DNA of 64,000 nt. Origin: Colimorpha_A sp045543555. GTDB lineage: Bacteria > Bacillota > Clostridia > Oscillospirales > CAG-272. Position numbers and translations under genes: made by a program. The stretch covers positions 1 to 64,000 of the forward strand of contig JAZQMQ010000024.1 in the NCBI GenBank assembly GCA_045543555.1, read 5' to 3'. Below, piece by piece: positions 26,382 to 34,744 of the stretch (positions are counted from its first letter, which is position 1; every line of letters starts with the position of its first letter). Under the pieces are notes generated by a model. That model saw only the letters and a list, made by a program, of their open reading frames with translations. It had not been told where the DNA came from and made no database searches.

Positions 26382-26690
26382 ATGGTTGAATATAAAGGTA
26401 TCGGTATTGAGGGCGATTTCTTAGTATATAGAGATAAGCCCCTTGTAAGAAAAAACAACATGTATTGCTACGGAGACATGAAGGATGATTACGTTCTCTT
26501 TCTCATGGTAGTAACAACAAAAAAAGCGGAGAACGGTAGAGAAATTCCCGATCACATCATTGTTCAGGTAATGAGCACCGATGAAAGCAAATCTCCTTTT
26601 GAGCGTTTGGCAAAGCAGTTTGAGAAGAACGGTCTTTACGATGCTATCGACATAGGACTCATTTGGCTTGATAAGCTTAACAAGAAATAA
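26382..26690 (+). CDS. Hypothetical protein, 102 aa, upstream of hslO
   Basis: Small soluble protein with no signal peptide or membrane helix; I recognise no family. It begins MVEYKGIGIEGDFLVYRDKPL and is predicted mixed alpha/beta. A good GGAGG site (26370-26374) and near-consensus promoter indicate a real gene. It is separated by only three bases from hslO, so the two are translationally linked and may act together in stress response (inference). Confidence 0.75.
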   Translation: MVEYKGIGIEGDFLVYRDKPLVRKNNMYCYGDMKDDYVLFLMVVTTKKAENGREIPDHIIVQVMSTDESKSPFERLAKQFEKNGLYDAIDIGLIWLDKLNKK

Positions 26691-26693
26691 TAT

Positions 26694-27572
26694 ATGGGAA
26701 CTTTAGTACGCTCAATATCCTCCGATGGAACCGTCATTATGATGGCATCGGATACGACGGATATAGTTGAAAAGGCAAGACAGCTTCACGGCACCTCAAA
26801 GGTTATAACTGCCGCTCTCGGACGACTTATGACGGGTGCATCGTTCATGGGTCAGATGATGAAGGAAGAGAAGGGAACAATAACCCTACGTATCAACGGC
26901 GGAGGCCCAAGCGGATCTGTTATAGCAGTCGCAGATAGCTTGGGAAATGTTAAGGGCTATGCAGTAAATCCGGAGGTTGAGCTCTCTCTTAAGGAAAACG
27001 GAAAGCTTGACGTTGGCGGTGCTGTCGGAACAAACGGATTTCTTACAGTTATGAAGGATTTTGGTGTGGGAGATCCATATACGGGTCAGGTACCTATCGT
27101 TTCCGGCGAAATTGCTGAGGATATTACGTCATATTACGCAACAAGTGAGCAGATACCGACGGTTTGCGCTCTCGGTGTCCTTGTTAACACTGATAAATCC
27201 GTTGCATGTGCGGGAGGATTTATAATCCAGCTTCTCCCCGCAGCAGATGAGGAAACAATTTCAAAGGTTGAAAAATGCCTTGAGGGTCTTAAGCCTGTGA
27301 CAACAATGCTGGCGGCGGGAATGAAGCCCGAGGACATTTGCGTAAACGTACTAAACCAATTTGAAATGGAGATCCTCGACGAATTTGACATCGACTTTAA
27401 GTGCGATTGCTCAAGAAATAAGGTCGAAAAGGCACTTATCTCAACGGGAGTTAAGGAGCTTGAGGATATGGCAAAGGACGAGGTGACCTCGGTAAGCTGT
27501 CAGTTCTGCCGTGAGAGATACGATTTCACGTCTGCAGATATTTCGAGGATCCTTCTTAAAGCAACTAAATAA
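26694..27572 (+). CDS. hslO: Hsp33 redox-regulated chaperone
   Basis: Holdase activated by oxidation and unfolding. The C-terminal zinc centre is intact: CxC in FKCDCSRN and CxxC in SCQFCRERYDF. The N-terminal body has AALGRLMTGASFMGQMMK and GGGPSGSVIAVAD. 292 aa is standard. The own ribosome binding site is weak, fitting coupling to the gene in front. Confidence 0.96.
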   Translation: MGTLVRSISSDGTVIMMASDTTDIVEKARQLHGTSKVITAALGRLMTGASFMGQMMKEEKGTITLRINGGGPSGSVIAVADSLGNVKGYAVNPEVELSLKENGKLDVGGAVGTNGFLTVMKDFGVGDPYTGQVPIVSGEIAEDITSYYATSEQIPTVCALGVLVNTDKSVACAGGFIIQLLPAADEETISKVEKCLEGLKPVTTMLAAGMKPEDICVNVLNQFEMEILDEFDIDFKCDCSRNKVEKALISTGVKELEDMAKDEVTSVSCQFCRERYDFTSADISRILLKATK

Positions 27573-27595
27573 CAATTTAAAAGCAAAGGAGAACG

Positions 27596-28276
27596 ATGAT
27601 GAAGAAAAAGCGTATTCTTATTACGGTACTTGTCGTTCTGCTTTGCTTTATTGTTTTAGGGGCGTCATCTGTTTTAATAATTAATGCTCACGTAAAATCT
27701 TCGGTTGACGATCGAGTGATCACAGTAGAAGAAGCATCTGAACTTGAAAATATCGACTGCATAATCGTTTTGGGGTGTCTTGTGCGAGGCGATGGAAGCT
27801 TGAGCGATATGCTTCATGACAGGCTTTCACGCGCAGTGGAGCTGTATAAAACAGGTGCCGCACCGAAATTGCTTATGAGCGGAGATCACGGACGCACCGA
27901 GTACAACGAGGTCGGTGCAATGAAGCGGTTTGCTGTTGATGAGGGGGTGCCTTCTGAAGATGTGTTTATGGATCATGCAGGCTTTTCTACCTATGAGACC
28001 ATATATCGCGCAAAGGAGATATTTGAAGCTGATAGAGTTATCATTGTAACGCAGGAATATCACCTTTACCGTGCGCTGTATATAGCTGATCAGCTTGGAA
28101 TAGAAGCATACGGCGTGTCCTCCGACCTGCATAAATATTACGGTCAGTATGTGAGGGATATTAGAGAGGTTTTGGCAAGGTGTAAGGATTTTGCTATGTG
28201 CATCTTCAAGCCTGAGCCCACGTATCTGGGCGAGTCGATACCGGTTAACGGTAACGGAAATCTTACGAATGATTAA
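27596..28276 (+). CDS. SanA/YdcF-like DUF218 family protein
   Basis: Membrane-anchored protein with one N-terminal helix (ILITVLVVLLCFIVLGASSV) and an extracytoplasmic DUF218 domain: IIVLGCLVRGDGSLSDML, AVELYKTGAAPKLLMSGDHG and VTQEYHLYRALYIA. The family (SanA, ElyC, YdcF) is tied to cell-envelope integrity; biochemistry is unsettled. AAAGGAGAACG precedes two adjacent ATG codons (27596 and 27599); either may be used. Confidence 0.85.
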   Translation: MMKKKRILITVLVVLLCFIVLGASSVLIINAHVKSSVDDRVITVEEASELENIDCIIVLGCLVRGDGSLSDMLHDRLSRAVELYKTGAAPKLLMSGDHGRTEYNEVGAMKRFAVDEGVPSEDVFMDHAGFSTYETIYRAKEIFEADRVIIVTQEYHLYRALYIADQLGIEAYGVSSDLHKYYGQYVRDIREVLARCKDFAMCIFKPEPTYLGESIPVNGNGNLTND

Positions 28277-28281
28277 AAAAT

Positions 28282-28318
28282 CCCGCTACTTTCATAGTAG
28301 CGGGTCATTTTATTCTTT
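28282..28318. terminator. Bidirectional terminator
   Basis: CCCGCTACT/AGTAGCGGG (28282-28290 with 28296-28304), T-rich on the plus side and TTTTTT on the minus side. It separates convergent genes. Confidence 0.85.
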
Positions 28319-28666
28319 TTCAAATTCAAGGATTTCCTTAAGTCTTAAGGGCAGTCGCTCGGTTTCTGAAATATCAACGTTTCCGTATGGTGTTTCGAGC
28401 ATGGTACATTCACTCTTTCGGAGAAAAAACGCAACTCTTGTTGGGCTTTCTTGCTCCTCGGGTTCATCCCAAGCGTCGCAGAGCTTGTCTGTGCCGTCGG
28501 GGGCCAGATATTGCTCCATATGTGGAATTATTCTGTCAAATTCATCGACGTCGTTGTCCGGAACCGAAAAACCGAACCAATCTATTTCGTCGGGAGTCAT
28601 ATCAAGAGTAAGCTCGACTACCATATAGCTCTTATTGAAATTATAGCATCCGTTTACAGTCATCAT
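28310..28666 (-). CDS. Hypothetical acidic protein, 118 aa
   Basis: Soluble, acidic protein of unknown function; no family recognised. ELTLDMTPDEIDWFGFSVP is followed by a stretch rich in Asp/Glu and a basic-acidic C terminus. The ATG at 28666 has AAGGATAAAATT before it. A longer frame would start upstream of the mgsA terminator and is rejected. It stands between two terminators, so it has its own promoter, not clearly seen. Confidence 0.6.
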   Translation of the reverse strand: MMTVNGCYNFNKSYMVVELTLDMTPDEIDWFGFSVPDNDVDEFDRIIPHMEQYLAPDGTDKLCDAWDEPEEQESPTRVAFFLRKSECTMLETPYGNVDISETERLPLRLKEILEFEKE

Positions 28667-28679
28667 AATTTTATCCTTT

Positions 28680-28721
28680 AAAATAAGCCTCGGTGAAGGG
28701 CGTTGTACCCTAAACCGAGGC
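28680..28721 (-). terminator. Terminator of mgsA
   Basis: GCCTCGGT/ACCGAGGC stem (28687-28694 with 28714-28721) with an inner GGG/CCC, followed on the minus strand by TTATTTT. Confidence 0.8.
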
Positions 28722-28726
28722 ATCTA

Positions 28727-29173
28727 TTATCTCTTGTAGCTCTGGCTTCTGTTTCTTAAATTGTAATCAGAACGGGGGTTAACTATGTCTCTCCAATCGA
28801 GGTCTCCTCTTTCAAGAGCGCGCACGAGGATTTCTGCGGTTGCGATGTTTGTTGCGATCGGGATATTGTGAATATCGCAGAGCTTAAGAAGCTCAAGATT
28901 ATTCTTTTCTGCCATAGTATCATTTTCATAGGAATCGCGGAAGAACAGGACAAGGTCGATCTCATCATACGCTACTCGGGAAGCTATTTGCTGAACACCG
29001 CCGTGGGAGCCCGAAAGAAGCTTCTCGATTCTAAGCCCTGTGGCTTCGGTTACGTACTTATGTGTTGTACCTGTTGCGCAAAGATTGTGCTTTGCGAGAA
29101 TTCCACAATATGCGATACAAAACTGAGTTATCAGTTCCTTCTTTCTGTCACCTGCTATAATAGCTATTTCCAT
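28727..29173 (-). CDS. mgsA: Methylglyoxal synthase
   Basis: Converts dihydroxyacetone phosphate to methylglyoxal and phosphate, an overflow bypass of glycolysis. Seen: IAGDRKKELI, LCATGTTHKYV, SGSHGGVQQIA, LVLFFRDS with the catalytic Asp, and HNIPIATN. 148 aa is typical. It lies 24 bases downstream of minD; linkage of mgsA to min genes is common in Clostridia. Confidence 0.96.
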   Translation of the reverse strand: MEIAIIAGDRKKELITQFCIAYCGILAKHNLCATGTTHKYVTEATGLRIEKLLSGSHGGVQQIASRVAYDEIDLVLFFRDSYENDTMAEKNNLELLKLCDIHNIPIATNIATAEILVRALERGDLDWRDIVNPRSDYNLRNRSQSYKR

Positions 29174-29197
29174 AGTTCTAAGTCCTTTCTGCGATAT

Positions 29198-29992
29198 TTA
29201 CTGGATCTTTTTGATAAGCTCGGCTCTCTTTATCTTCTTGAATGATGTGAAGAGCGGCACTGTGCGTCCCGATAAGCGCTGAGCAATGTTGCAAAATGCA
29301 TATGCTGCATTTGAATTAGGTATTGTGAAAATATCGTTACCCTGAGATTGCGCCTCGACTAATCTGTTTTCGTAGGGAATGATGCCAAGAAGCTGAATAT
29401 AGGTTTTATCGATAATTTCAAGAATGCCCGGCTGACCGTCAAATTCCTTGCCATCTGCATGGAAACAGTTGATGATCAGTTTTCTGTCGGTAACTCCGCA
29501 CTCCTCCAGGAGTATTCCTGTTCTTTCGGCAGCTCGTATTGACGCGGGCTGATAGGTGGAAACAACGAGCGCTGTGTCTGCAGCTGCTGCAGCGAGCTTG
29601 AATGGGCTGCCTGTGTCACCGGGAGTATCGACGATGATATAATCAAAATTCATGCTTTGACCTATATGTCGAAGAGTGTTTCTGAATGCTTCGTGGTCAA
29701 GCTCTGTATCATAGGAGTAGGGAGCAGCACAAAAATAAAGATTTTCGGATCGTGAATCCTTTATCAAAGCTTTCTCCGGAGAAATACCTCTTAAAATTAC
29801 ATCTGTTATATCGAATATTACTTCGTCCTCAAGTCCCATAATGAGATCGAGAGAACGAACTCCGAAGTCGCAATCGATTATCAGTGTGCGTTTGCCGTCG
29901 AGCGCCAAACGAATACCAAGATTCGCCGAGACTGTTGATTTTCCGACACCGCCTTTACAGGAGGTGACCATAATAATTCTCGTGCCGTTCAT
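29198..29992 (-). CDS. minD: Septum-site determining ATPase MinD (solitary)
   Basis: ParA/MinD P-loop ATPase that cycles on the membrane to position the division site. Deviant Walker A CKGGVGKST, the MinD-type segment CDFGVRSLDLIMGLED, switch region IIVDTPGD, and a C-terminal basic amphipathic helix (FKKIKRAELIKKI) suitable for membrane binding. The ATG at 29992 follows GAGGAAAATT. 264 aa. No minC or minE is adjacent: upstream are a promoter and rpe. A MinD-like paralogue with another partner cannot be excluded. Confidence 0.8.
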   Translation of the reverse strand: MNGTRIIMVTSCKGGVGKSTVSANLGIRLALDGKRTLIIDCDFGVRSLDLIMGLEDEVIFDITDVILRGISPEKALIKDSRSENLYFCAAPYSYDTELDHEAFRNTLRHIGQSMNFDYIIVDTPGDTGSPFKLAAAAADTALVVSTYQPASIRAAERTGILLEECGVTDRKLIINCFHADGKEFDGQPGILEIIDKTYIQLLGIIPYENRLVEAQSQGNDIFTIPNSNAAYAFCNIAQRLSGRTVPLFTSFKKIKRAELIKKIQ

Positions 29993-30033
29993 AATTTTCC
30001 TCAAATGAATTAGTGATAAATTACACCTACATT

Positions 30034-30062
30034 ATCTTATCACAAATAATCTGTATTGTCAA
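30034..30062 (-). promoter_or_regulatory. Promoter for minD-mgsA
   Basis: Minus strand TTGACA (30062-30057), 17 bases, TAAGAT (30039-30034). Confidence 0.78.
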
Positions 30063-30151
30063 TAGGCTTTTTGGTAAAAATACATAAAATGTGTGATAAC
30101 GATAAGTGCGCCCCATAACATAATACCAAAAATGTAAACTGTGCGCAAATC

Positions 30152-30808
30152 TCAAATGCCCTTAAGCAAATTTACTGCACCGGCAGGATCATCGCTTTTG
30201 AACACAGCGGAACCTGCTACTATAACGTTTGCTCCTGCATTTATGATCTCAGCGATATTTTTTGCATTCACGCCGCCGTCAACCTCGAGATCAATATCAT
30301 ATCCCGATGCATCAATAATTGCTCTTGCCTCTCTTAGCTTATCAAGAGCAATTGGCATAAAGGACTGTCCTCCGAAGCCCGGCTCAACAGACATGATGAG
30401 TATCATGTCAATAAGAGATAAAAAAGGCTCAACAGCAGAAGTGGGAGTTGCGGGCTTTATTACTAATCCTGCTTTTATACCTTTACTTTTTATGTATTCA
30501 AGGGTTTCTTTAACGTTTTCACAGCTTTCTACGTGAATTGTTATCATGTCAGAGCCCGCATCAACAAACGCATCAACGTAGCGAATAGGATCAACGATCA
30601 TAAGGTGTGTATCGAACACCGCTTTTGTGTGTGGGCGGAGAGCTTTTATAAAATCGGGACCAAATGAGATGTTTGGAACGAAAATTCCGTCCATAACGTC
30701 AAGATGAAGGTACTCAGCACCTGCTTCATAAACCTTTTTAACGTCATCTGCAGCATATCCGAAGTTACATGCAAGAACTGACGGAGAAATAATAATATTT
30801 TTTTTCAT
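30152..30808 (-). CDS. rpe: Ribulose-phosphate 3-epimerase
   Basis: Interconverts ribulose 5-phosphate and xylulose 5-phosphate in the pentose phosphate pathway. TIM barrel with ISPSVLACNFG, YLHLDVMDGIFVPNISFG (metal-binding His and Asp), and VEPGFGGQSFMP; catalytic Asp in DLEVDGGVN. The ATG at 30808 has GAGGTTGATC before it. 218 aa. Confidence 0.96.
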   Translation of the reverse strand: MKKNIIISPSVLACNFGYAADDVKKVYEAGAEYLHLDVMDGIFVPNISFGPDFIKALRPHTKAVFDTHLMIVDPIRYVDAFVDAGSDMITIHVESCENVKETLEYIKSKGIKAGLVIKPATPTSAVEPFLSLIDMILIMSVEPGFGGQSFMPIALDKLREARAIIDASGYDIDLEVDGGVNAKNIAEIINAGANVIVAGSAVFKSDDPAGAVNLLKGI

Positions 30809-30879
30809 GATCAACCTCTTCTTTATTGTATCTAAAAATGATGTAATTATTGATAATAGGCTCAATTTGCCGGTTATTT

Positions 30880-31065
30880 ATTTTAAGCGTTTTTGTGAGC
30901 GGTAGCATAGATGCTATGTCGGCATAAAATAATATCAGACGGGGGAAAGCTCCGTTGAAAATTACGGCTACTCCGTCTTTAAGGAAATATAAGATGTAGG
31001 ATGTGAATTAAAAATACAAGACGGATAAACCGTTTGTGTCGGCATTGCCGACACTTTTTATTTTT
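30880..31065 (+). ncRNA. Candidate structured plus-strand RNA with intrinsic terminator
   Basis: Intergenic between rpe and ispF, which both lie on the minus strand. The plus strand shows TAGCAT-AG-ATGCTA (30903-30916), a stem AGACGG/CCGTCT (30937-30942 with 30973-30978) enclosing CCGT/ACGG, a small ACGG/CCGT hairpin (31021-31033), and a GTGTCGGC/GCCGACAC hairpin (31036-31054) followed by TTTTTATTTTT. The last works as a terminator only on the plus strand. No convincing promoter was found and no known RNA family matched by eye. Confidence 0.4.
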
Positions 31066-31543
31066 CAATCAGGCATACCGCGTGGGATGATATTCCTTCC
31101 AATCGTCCTGTAAACCCGAGCTTTTCCTCAGTCGTTGCCTTAACGTTTACTTGATCTGGAGTGATATGAAAAATCATTGCGATATTATTTCTCATCTCAC
31201 TGATATACGGAGCGAGCTTCGGCTTTTGTGCTATTATTGTGGCATCGATATTTACGATGCTGTATCCATGTTCACAGAGAAGATCATATACACGATCGGC
31301 AAGCACCATGCTGCTTATATTCTTATACGATTCGTCGGTATCGGGGAAATGTCTGCCGATATCTCCAAGTCCTAATGCACCTATAATAGCGTCCATTATG
31401 GCATGGAGAAGCACGTCTGCATCAGAATGTCCGAGGAGACCCATGGTGTATGGGACTTCAGTTCCTCCGAGGATAAGCTTTCTGTTTTCTGCAAATCTGT
31501 GTACGTCGTATCCGTGGCCTATCCTAATATTTGGCACAGACAT
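31058..31543 (-). CDS. ispF: 2-C-methyl-D-erythritol 2,4-cyclodiphosphate synthase
   Basis: MEP-pathway enzyme making the cyclic diphosphate precursor of isoprenoids. RIGHGYDVHRF with metal-binding Asp and His, GLLGHSDADVLLHAIMDAI, and the C-terminal VKATTEEKLGFTGR. 161 aa. Start overlaps the ispD stop. Confidence 0.96.
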   Translation of the reverse strand: MSVPNIRIGHGYDVHRFAENRKLILGGTEVPYTMGLLGHSDADVLLHAIMDAIIGALGLGDIGRHFPDTDESYKNISSMVLADRVYDLLCEHGYSIVNIDATIIAQKPKLAPYISEMRNNIAMIFHITPDQVNVKATTEEKLGFTGRLEGISSHAVCLIEK

Positions 31544-32295
31544 TATTTGCCTTCCTCGCTTTCTCTGAATTTAAGAATTGCCTCAGCGATTACAAAATCG
31601 TAGGGTGTTGTGATCTTTATATTTTGCGATGTGCAATCTATTGGTCTTACCTCAAAACCCAAGGCCTCACAAAGGGAAGCATCATCTGTAACTGCTGTTT
31701 TATTTTTTATGGCGGAATAAGCTGCAGCTCTGTACATTTCTGTTCTGAAGACCTGAGGTGTTTGAGCTAACCAAACTGAGCTTCTTTCGGGAGTAGAAAG
31801 CTTTTTGTGCTCTTTTATTTTAACCGTGTCTGAAGCCTTGCATGCTGCGATTGCTGCACCGTGCATACAAGCAGCGTGACCGACTTCCGCTATCATTTTT
31901 TCGGTTACAAGGCAACGCGCTCCGTCGTGGATATAGACAAACTGAGATCTGTCAGATATTTTTTTGAAGCCTTTAAGTACGGAGGCTTGTCTTGTGGTGC
32001 CACCCGACACAACCGCTTTAACTTTTTTCCATCCGTATTCCTTTTGGAAAACGCCGTAAATATCAAGCTCATTTTCTTTTGCGACTATAATGATTTCATT
32101 TATAAATCTGCATTTTTCAAAGGTGTTCACGGTTCGCACTATTACCGGCAGACCGCATAGCTCTGTCATTTGCTTTGTTGTGCTTCCGCCCGCACGTGTT
32201 CCGCTTCCCGCGGCAACAATTATTGCAGAGTTGTACTTAGTATATATTCCGGTTACGTGATCGGTTACACCGTTTACGATCGATGAAAAGCTCAT
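31543..32295 (-). CDS. ispD: 2-C-methyl-D-erythritol 4-phosphate cytidylyltransferase
   Basis: MEP-pathway cytidylyltransferase. After about 20 extra N-terminal residues comes IIVAAGSGTRAGGSTTKQM (nucleotide-binding loop), VYIHDGARCLV, and AQTPQVFRTEMY. 250 aa, a little long. AAAGGATC precedes the ATG at 32295. ispD and ispF act at steps 2 and 4 of the pathway and are co-transcribed here. Confidence 0.95.
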   Translation of the reverse strand: MSFSSIVNGVTDHVTGIYTKYNSAIIVAAGSGTRAGGSTTKQMTELCGLPVIVRTVNTFEKCRFINEIIIVAKENELDIYGVFQKEYGWKKVKAVVSGGTTRQASVLKGFKKISDRSQFVYIHDGARCLVTEKMIAEVGHAACMHGAAIAACKASDTVKIKEHKKLSTPERSSVWLAQTPQVFRTEMYRAAAYSAIKNKTAVTDDASLCEALGFEVRPIDCTSQNIKITTPYDFVIAEAILKFRESEEGK

Positions 32296-32369
32296 TTATA
32301 TTTGATCCTTTACGTTATTTCTCTTATTGTAACACGTAATTGTTAATAGATTGAAAACAAGTGAAAAAA

Positions 32370-32966
32370 TTATTGTGTGAGATCTGAAAAATTGACCAAT
32401 TTTCCGCGAAACAGTTCGGTATCATCTTCGGCGTGCGTTATTATTAAAACATGCTTGTCATGAAGGTGTTCGGAGATAATGTATGCAGCCTTCGCCTTGG
32501 TTTCGGGATCAAGTCCGGAAAAGGGTTCGTCCAGAAGAACGAAATTGCCGGAGTTCTCAAGTGCAAATACTATAGCTCGCACAATTGCGACCCTTCTTAT
32601 CATACCGCCTGACAGCTCTGATGGAAGCTTATTCAAATCTTCTTTTGTAAATAATAACTCTTGAAGAAGCTTTTTTCCAAGCAATGAATTATTTTTTGAT
32701 CGGCAGACAATTGATATATTTTTCTCTGCCGAGAGGGAAGGGATAAGTCTGCTTTCTTGAAAAAGAACGGTTGGAACTCCTTTAATACCGATTATCTCGC
32801 CGCTGTCATAATTTTCAATTCCCGCGATTATACGACCAAGTGTGGTTTTTCCGCATCCTGATGGGCCGGCAATACAAGTAAATCCCGTGTCGACCTCAAA
32901 TGTCGGTATTACAAACAAGGTCTTACCTGAGTACGTCTTTTTTATGTTTTTCAATATAATACTCAA
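32370..32966 (-). CDS. ABC transporter ATP-binding protein (NitT/TauT type)
   Basis: ATPase subunit of the importer encoded just upstream. Walker A GPSGCGKTTL, signature ELSGGMIRRV, Walker B FVLLDEPFSGLD, H-loop VLIITHAEDD. 198 aa, shorter than the usual 240-260, with a truncated C-terminal region but all nucleotide motifs. Six bases after the permease gene, last in the operon. Confidence 0.9.
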   Translation of the reverse strand: MSIILKNIKKTYSGKTLFVIPTFEVDTGFTCIAGPSGCGKTTLGRIIAGIENYDSGEIIGIKGVPTVLFQESRLIPSLSAEKNISIVCRSKNNSLLGKKLLQELLFTKEDLNKLPSELSGGMIRRVAIVRAIVFALENSGNFVLLDEPFSGLDPETKAKAAYIISEHLHDKHVLIITHAEDDTELFRGKLVNFSDLTQ

Positions 32967-32972
32967 TATGAT

Positions 32973-33740
32973 TCACTCCTTTGCAGAAAAAGAAGTCATT
33001 ACAGTCTTGAAAATGCTTTCAATTATAAGGCTGAGAATGATTACTGTTGCGGTATAGGCGAACAAATCAACGGTTTCAAGATAAAGCTTTGATTCGTAGA
33101 TCAGATCTCCTATGGAACCGTCTGAGCGACACAAAACCTCAGCGGCAATACCTGCTTTCCAGGATAGTCCCATTGATGTAACGAGCGCTGTAGCGTACTG
33201 AGGGAGAACTGATGGAATATAAATATGAATAATTCTTTTAATTAAGGTTATTCTGTAGCATCCTGCCATCTCCTTCAGTTCTCTCGGGACCTTGAGGATT
33301 GCTGTTTTTAGAGAATTCCATACAATTGGAGTGACCATTAAAAATGCTATGAAAGATGGCACGTCGGTATTTTCGATCCAAACAAGAGCAAGGATGATGA
33401 ATGATGCAACAGGAGTAGCTCTTGAAATAACGTTAATGGGAGAAAGCAAAATGTCGGCACCTTTGAGAAGCGCATTTATTACTGCAAGAACTGTTCCTGC
33501 TATAACACCGTACAAAAAACCGGATAATGTATTTATAAGTGAAGTGAATGTAGCATCCCAAAAAAAATCTTTTGTGCAGAGCTCTGTAAGGCGCTTAAAG
33601 GTTGAGGCGGGGGAGGGCAGGAGAAGCTCCTTTCCCACTAAATACGATAAAAAATCCCAAAGCGCCGTCCAAAAGACGGCGCTGATGATTATATATATTA
33701 CCTTTTTAAGCAGCTTATCTCTTATAGTAGAGGCTGTCAT
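32973..33740 (-). CDS. ABC transporter permease (NitT/TauT/SsuC type)
   Basis: Six-helix permease. The conserved coupling loop (EMAGCYRITLIKRIIHIYIP) with the EAA-type Gly and VLPQYATALVTSMGLSWKAGIAAEVL identifies the SsuC/TauC family. The ATG at 33740 has GGAGGTAAAT upstream inside the preceding gene and overlaps it by 26 bases. Substrate cannot be inferred from this subunit. Confidence 0.9.
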   Translation of the reverse strand: MTASTIRDKLLKKVIYIIISAVFWTALWDFLSYLVGKELLLPSPASTFKRLTELCTKDFFWDATFTSLINTLSGFLYGVIAGTVLAVINALLKGADILLSPINVISRATPVASFIILALVWIENTDVPSFIAFLMVTPIVWNSLKTAILKVPRELKEMAGCYRITLIKRIIHIYIPSVLPQYATALVTSMGLSWKAGIAAEVLCRSDGSIGDLIYESKLYLETVDLFAYTATVIILSLIIESIFKTVMTSFSAKE

Positions 33741-34722
33741 CCGGTAATTTACCTCCAATCGAAGCAGGATTTGCTGTATAAAGAACATTGTAGAATTCGT
33801 TTAGTGAGCTTATCATTTTATCGCCCTCTACAAACACGATGTTGCAACGAGGAATTGCATTTTCAGCAGCCTTTGCGGCACCAACGATACCAAGCTGTGC
33901 GATGATTTGTGCGGCATCGGCAACGTTAGTGTTAACGTAATCTACAGAAGCCTTGTAATTGTCCAGGAATTCATCGACCTTTGCCTTGTGATTTGTAATT
34001 GCTTTCTTTGAAACCACTACACATCCTTGAACTGCATCTCCGTCGCTTACCTTGTCCCATTCAGCAGTTAGATCGATAACTGCTTTAAGATCGGAGTTTT
34101 TCATTATTGCGGACGTAACGTGAGGCTCGGGAAGCATAGCAAGGGACACCTCTCCCGCTGCAACAAGAGTCGCAAGCTCGCTGTGCTCGGTGTGCCAAAC
34201 TATTGTGACCTTGTCGAGAAGATCGTTTTGCTCGAGGATATAGTTAAGCATGTATTCGGGGGTTGATGCCTGTCCGGTTGCGTGAAGAGTCTTTCCTTCA
34301 AGATCACTGATATTGTTTACTGTGTTTCCGTTTTCAACGATGTGAAGGACACCGAGAGTATTGATTGCTGCAATTACATATTTGCCGTCTGTTTTTTGGT
34401 TTATAATTGCGGCAAGGTTAACCGGAACTGCGGCAATATCGAGGTTTTCGGTTATAAGCTTTGCGGTAATATCTTCGGGTGCACCGAAAAATTCAACGTC
34501 ATACATGGGATCTGCAGATGAAAGATTGTGGTCGGAGATCAGCTTTGCCATTCCCATACCTGTCGGGCCCTTCAATGTTCCTACCTTGAGTGTGTATGTG
34601 TCTTTATCTTTATCTGGGGGTGTGGTTACGTTGTTTTTTGAATCGTTATTATTGGCACAGCCGATCAGACAGCTGAAGGCCATAAATAATGCAGCGATTA
34701 AAGAGATAGCTCTGAGTTTCAT
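33715..34722 (-). CDS. ABC transporter substrate-binding lipoprotein
   Basis: Lipoprotein receptor of the importer: signal with lipobox SCLIGC at about residue 22, then a type-2 periplasmic-binding fold (LKVGTLKGPTGMGMAKLI; AAGEVSLAMLPEPHVTSAI). Similar to NitT/TauT or NMT1-type binding proteins; the ligand may be a sulfonate, nitrate-like anion, or pyrimidine precursor. 335 aa. It is 22 bases after the Crp/Fnr regulator gene, so the regulator and transporter form one operon. Confidence 0.88.
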   Translation of the reverse strand: MKLRAISLIAALFMAFSCLIGCANNNDSKNNVTTPPDKDKDTYTLKVGTLKGPTGMGMAKLISDHNLSSADPMYDVEFFGAPEDITAKLITENLDIAAVPVNLAAIINQKTDGKYVIAAINTLGVLHIVENGNTVNNISDLEGKTLHATGQASTPEYMLNYILEQNDLLDKVTIVWHTEHSELATLVAAGEVSLAMLPEPHVTSAIMKNSDLKAVIDLTAEWDKVSDGDAVQGCVVVSKKAITNHKAKVDEFLDNYKASVDYVNTNVADAAQIIAQLGIVGAAKAAENAIPRCNIVFVEGDKMISSLNEFYNVLYTANPASIGGKLPDDSLYYKR

Positions 34723-34744
34723 TTTTGTTGTTCCTTTCGTTATG

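Noticed and set aside
28667..28723. Longer N terminus for the 118-aa acidic protein
   Set aside because: It would pass through the mgsA terminator hairpin, and the ATG at 28666 has the only ribosome binding site.
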